Assembly (NCBI GenBank): GCA_964006375.1
Contig: OZ023267.1
Location: 12,501,846 to 12,565,845, forward strand
DNA from: Tillus elongatus
Taxonomy: Eukaryota; Arthropoda; Insecta; Coleoptera; Cleridae
Direction: 5' to 3'
DNA length: 64,000 nt
A model generated the notes under the pieces. It was given only the letters and a program-made list of their open reading frames with translations. It ran no database searches and was not told where the DNA came from. The translations under genes and the position numbers were made by a program. This document shows positions 62,923 to 64,000 of this stretch, piece by piece. Every line of letters begins with the position of its first letter. Position 1 is the first letter of the stretch.

Positions 62923-64000
62923 CCAAATTTTTATATTTAAATATGTTTTTGTCCTCGACAAATAATCTTCTCTTTCCTCACAAAATATTACTGGATGCCT
63001 TCATAACCGGTAATGCATCTTGTCTATAGTACTTTGATTTTTGTAAAAATGGAGATTAATTGGCGGTTATTTCCAATTCAGTACAAATCTTTCCACTATA
63101 TTGAATAATATTTTCCAATCCAACACATTATTGAATCCCTTTTCCAAGTCGCAAACGTCTTGCTATTTTTCTGAGCCCTCGCTTCTGCTATTGTTTTAGG
63201 TGCCTGCTCTGATTTTCCAGTTCCTCAGCCATGTCTAAATACGAACTGATCTTCATCCAAGCAACTCTTAATTTTGCTTCTAATTTTATTTTTTTATTGT
63301 GATTAGCAGACTTTTCTCCACATCACTGCGTACGCTTACTGTTCTCGGCTGGTTACATTTGCACTGTTTTTGGAATAGTAATACGTTTAGTTTTTAGTGT
63401 TCATGAAGTCATCAGGCAGTTCTTCCGTTTTAGGTATAAAATATCTCAATCAATTGACAAAGTTCTTCTTTCACTTTTTCAGCTGAGTTTTTTTAGATTA
63501 CGCTGCTGATTCGTCTAAACTAGAATTTTTTTCCTATCTAAGTTACTCAAAGGCCTTCCCAAAAATGTTCTTGTAACCCGGATCACCTGAGTTTAGCTTC
63601 CAGTTTTTATTATACTTACACACTTAGGTATAGGTACCTATTCTTTTTCGCAATTTATTTATTTATTTATTTACTGATGTATTATAAAACTTAAAAGTAC
63701 CAACTAAACTTGTACTTATATCAATCTTTATTTATATTTTACCTTTACTCAGTAATGATTATGTTGAAGCCTTACTGCAAGTTTGTTAACTATAGTATTT
63801 CTGTTGTCAAACAGCCACTCTCTGAGAATTTTTGAGTGCTTAGACTGTTTTATTCAATGATATTTTGTGACCATAAATTATAGACTATTGGACCAATGTA
63901 AGATGCATGTTGTTACACAAGCGTGTAGGATTTACGGGGAACATTTATTCTTCCATTAGCGCTCCCTTTGCTATTCATGCAATGACTGATTGTTGTTTAT
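62923..64000. other. AT-rich DNA without recognised features
   Basis: No long open frame, no repeat kin in the window apart from short (TTTA)n at 63655-63672. Possibly unique host intronic or intergenic DNA. Confidence 0.4.

Overview
This window is nuclear DNA of an arthropod, almost certainly an insect. It is AT-rich, has no bacterial-style gene density, carries many decayed eukaryotic transposons, tRNA-derived SINEs and about twenty long (TA)n microsatellites. Its one intact host gene is a near-perfect ortholog of the developmental gene mab-21. The species cannot be fixed from the sequence alone.

Host gene: a single-exon 365-codon mab-21 (54095-55192, minus strand) sits in a higher-GC island of about 2.4 kb that is free of recognisable repeats. 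In human, the paralogs MAB21L1 and MAB21L2 lie inside introns of NBEA and LRBA. No other host exon could be recognised, so the window could be part of a giant intron of a neurobeachin-type gene. That is an inference.

Dominant repeat: roughly twenty copies or fragments belong to one non-autonomous family, called 'TA-core element' here. One end is an AT-rich palindrome (TTAGTGAATTTT...AAAATTCACTAA), followed by a GAGATC...CCCCGGATATGGG block and then a (TA)n core. After the core come a block beginning with GATAACTCAAAAAATAATGG, a variable body and an end that carries the inverted subterminal repeat GAAAATTCGCTA plus a small hairpin (ACGCA-CTTGC-TGCGT). Short subterminal inverted repeats, a microsatellite core and a terminal hairpin are the hallmarks of DINE-1/HINE-type Helitron-like (Helentron) non-autonomous elements. 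That is my preferred classification, but no Rep/helicase gene is present to prove it. There are full-length (~1.3 kb), compact (~0.5 kb), long (~2 kb, with a tRNA-like insert) and two-headed ~300 bp forms. Sixteen of about twenty (TA)n tracts sit in these elements.

Layout: 1-4050, two copies of a CR1/L2-like LINE around an RNase H scrap; 4958-7790, a 2.8 kb palindromic TA-core structure; 8053-9676, two tRNA-SINEs; 9911-15236, three TA-core copies with local tandem amplification; 15960-21380, two more LINE copies, with a Tigger/pogo N-terminal relic between them; 22475-24901, a duplicated repeat, a Penelope (PLE) endonuclease tail and a LINE tail with clean target-site duplications; 25937-28203, a Jockey/CR1-group RT; 28760-31140, a 53-bp minisatellite array with higher-order structure; 31985-33145, a second PLE; 33326-34430, a DD41D Tc1/mariner pseudogene with an apparent intron; 36360-38137, a MULE transposase pseudogene; 38321-53497, TA-core elements mixed with PLE and LINE fragments; 53505-55885, the mab-21 island; 55889-62922, five more repeats; 62923-64000, unremarkable AT-rich DNA.

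No autonomous, intact transposon gene survives: every transposase or RT reading frame has stops, frameshifts or truncations.
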